A stretch of DNA of 6,932 nt from Prochlorococcus sp. AG-409-A19. GTDB taxonomy: Bacteria > Cyanobacteriota > Cyanobacteriia > PCC-6307 > Cyanobiaceae. The translations under genes were made by a program, and so were the position numbers. Where the stretch lies: positions 1 to 6,932 of the forward strand of contig QCJH01000027.1 in the NCBI GenBank assembly GCA_003216155.1, read 5' to 3'. Within the stretch, counting starts at the first letter, position 1. Every line of letters starts with the position of its first letter. The notes under the pieces were generated by a model. It was given only the letters and a program-made list of their open reading frames with translations, had not been told where the DNA came from and made no database searches. This document shows, in pieces, positions 6,205 to 6,932 of this stretch.

Positions 6205-6461
6205 TCAGAATAATCACAACTAAAATCTAAACTAGGCAAAAATTTATGGTTGATAATTTTCTCTAGAAAGTTCGGCGCTTTAAAAAGCATTCACAGCGAA
6301 TGAATGACTAGGTGAAGGCCAGATCATACTTATAGTGCTATTTATATTTATTATTATGAACTACTCATTGTTAACAAGGGGGCTTCCCGATCTTCGTAAA
6401 TTCGGGTAAATTCATAGTGCTTACTGAGGATTTACCTAGAGACTATTTTAAAAGTTGGCTT
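6205..6461. other. Stretch with no supportable gene
   Basis: Both strands are broken by frequent stops. The longest ATG-started readings are 14-17 codons: MIWPSPSHSFAVNAF and MNLPEFTKIGKPPC on minus, MNYSLLTRGLPDLRKFG on plus. There is a short direct repeat (GTAAATTC twice, around 6397-6413), and ATAGTGCT occurs twice in the 6330-6420 region. Nothing here supports a call. Confidence 0.4.
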
Positions 6462-6482
6462 GTTAGCGAAACATGCGCTAAC
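6462..6482 (-). terminator. Hairpin downstream of the 51-codon ORF (weak terminator candidate)
   Basis: GTTAGCG (6462-6468) pairs with CGCTAAC (6476-6482): 7 bp with a 7-base loop. It lies about 40 bases after the TGA of the minus-strand ORF at 6524-6679. An interrupted TTTT follows on the minus strand some 8 bases later. The position suits a terminator but the T-run is poor. Confidence 0.3.
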
Positions 6483-6523
6483 TAAAAGAAGCCGGAGAAA
6501 CTTTTTAAGAGAGTTTGCAAGCA

Positions 6524-6679
6524 TCACTTTTTCAGTTGAGAGTGAAGAACCAATTGCCGCTTTAGTTTCAAATTCTCGTCTTTTAATTCTTCCATTTCCT
6601 TCTGGTACTTGCCGATCAAACCCAGAGTCCACTCCCAACCCTTCTCCTGACAGTGTTTTGTTGCTGCGTCCCAATCCAT
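6524..6679 (-). CDS. Small coiled-coil-like protein of unknown function (51 aa)
   Basis: From ATG 6679 to TGA 6526-6524 the minus strand encodes 51 residues beginning MDWDAATKHCQEKGWEWTLG and continuing LIGKYQKEMEELKDENLKLK, then RQLVLHSQLKK. The first 20 residues carry three Trp. The rest is a charged helix with a heptad-like spacing of Leu, Met and Ile, typical of a short coiled coil. Codon use is ordinary and the sequence is far more protein-like than the longer open frames overlapping it on both strands. There is no good Shine-Dalgarno; an AGGGACTCC lies about 13-21 bases upstream. The frame cannot extend, because a TAA stands 21 bases before the ATG. It follows the frameshifted fragment 6701-6932 by 21 bases, so the two may have formed one transcript. 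I do not recognise the family, and nothing shows that it is expressed. Confidence 0.55.
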   Translation of the reverse strand: MDWDAATKHCQEKGWEWTLGLIGKYQKEMEELKDENLKLKRQLVLHSQLKK

Positions 6680-6700
6680 ATTTTTAAAAGTGGAGTCCCT

Positions 6701-6932
6701 TTATGGATAGTTTATATCTACCTTAATAAACCCACAAAACTTTATTGGTTTAATCTGTATCAAGTTCGCAATCCTCACATTATTCACCATCATTTTGTCA
6801 CGATTCATGCATGCCTCAATCAAAACTAGTTGCTTCCAATCCAGATTATTCTCTTTAAGTGTGCATCTTTCATTTCAGCAGTCTTCTCGGCATCGAATAA
6901 GCAGAGATAGGGGTCTCTTAACTGCAATGAGC
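6701..6932 (-). pseudogene. C-terminal gene fragment with an apparent frameshift, cut by window edge
   Basis: Two overlapping minus-strand frames together read as one protein. The first enters from the right edge as SLQLRDPYLCLFDAEKTAEM, then KDAHLKRIIWIGSN, and ends at TAG 6828-6826. The second gives LKENNLDWKQLVLIEACMNR, then DKMMVNNVRIANLIQIKP, and ends at TAA 6703-6701. Joining them with a -1 step near 6859 gives an unbroken, hydrophilic, helix-rich C-terminus of about 73 residues (MKDAH followed by LKENNLDW). The start lies outside the window. I do not recognise the family. Alternatives are that only the first frame is real and ends at 6826, that a sequencing indel is present, or that a separate 35-codon ORF starts at ATG near 6808. 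Confidence 0.45.

Noticed and set aside
6432..6674. Minus-strand 80-codon open frame with TTG start
   Set aside because: It overlaps the more protein-like 51-codon coiled-coil ORF in another frame, and its own sequence changes character midway.
6460..6687. Plus-strand 75-codon open frame
   Set aside because: It is antisense to the 51-codon ORF; Ser/Pro/Phe-rich, as expected of the opposite strand of Glu/Lys/Arg-rich coding DNA.
5453..6932. Attachment site, CRISPR array, transposase or toxin-antitoxin pair next to the tRNA
   Set aside because: No second copy of the tRNA 3' end, no spaced repeats, and no recognisable transposase, integrase or toxin motif in any frame I read.

Overview
The window looks like a stretch of a marine picocyanobacterial chromosome, most likely Prochlorococcus, perhaps a low-light lineage. 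This is inferred from three things: moderately AT-rich sequence with short spacers, two families I know only from cyanobacteria and plastids (a CCB2/CCB4-like cytochrome b6 haem-assembly protein and a cyanobacterial lipid-A-disaccharide-synthase-related glycosyltransferase), and the mrp/hemF pair. The species cannot be fixed without a database.

Positions 1-4047 are compact and ordinary. The 5' end of an Mrp-type Fe-S carrier ATPase gene (minus strand, cut by the window edge) is divergent from hemF (aerobic coproporphyrinogen III oxidase). hemF converges on a two-gene minus-strand unit, in which a CCB-like membrane protein is followed 4 bases later by a secreted amidase_3-like protein. A spacer of about 430 bases holds an 18-bp near-perfect hairpin and then an SD-equipped single-domain ribonuclease D gene (plus strand). 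That gene converges on a small conserved-looking gene of unknown function.

Positions 4107-5452 hold the glycosyltransferase-like gene (minus) and, head to head with it, an intact tRNA-Cys(GCA) (plus). The glycosyltransferase start is a problem. No ATG, GTG or TTG lies in frame between the tRNA and the conserved N-terminal NGHGED motif. The only in-frame ATG upstream requires reading antisense through the whole tRNA. An ATG at 5371, just outside the tRNA, would be in frame if a five-C run had one more C.

Positions 5453-6932, directly 3' of the tRNA, have no normal-sized gene, but they are not empty. Reading the minus strand by hand shows a co-directional series of tiny or broken genes: a C-terminal fragment with an apparent frameshift (6701-6932), an intact 51-codon coiled-coil-like ORF (6524-6679), a 54-codon open remnant without a normal start (6040-6204), a roughly 110-codon pseudogene with an in-frame TAA and a probable N-terminal frameshift (5634-5971), and an 11-codon mini-ORF behind a textbook GGAGG. 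I read this as a decaying accessory islet beside a tRNA gene. I see no integrase, transposase, CRISPR array or defence system, and no complete new system.
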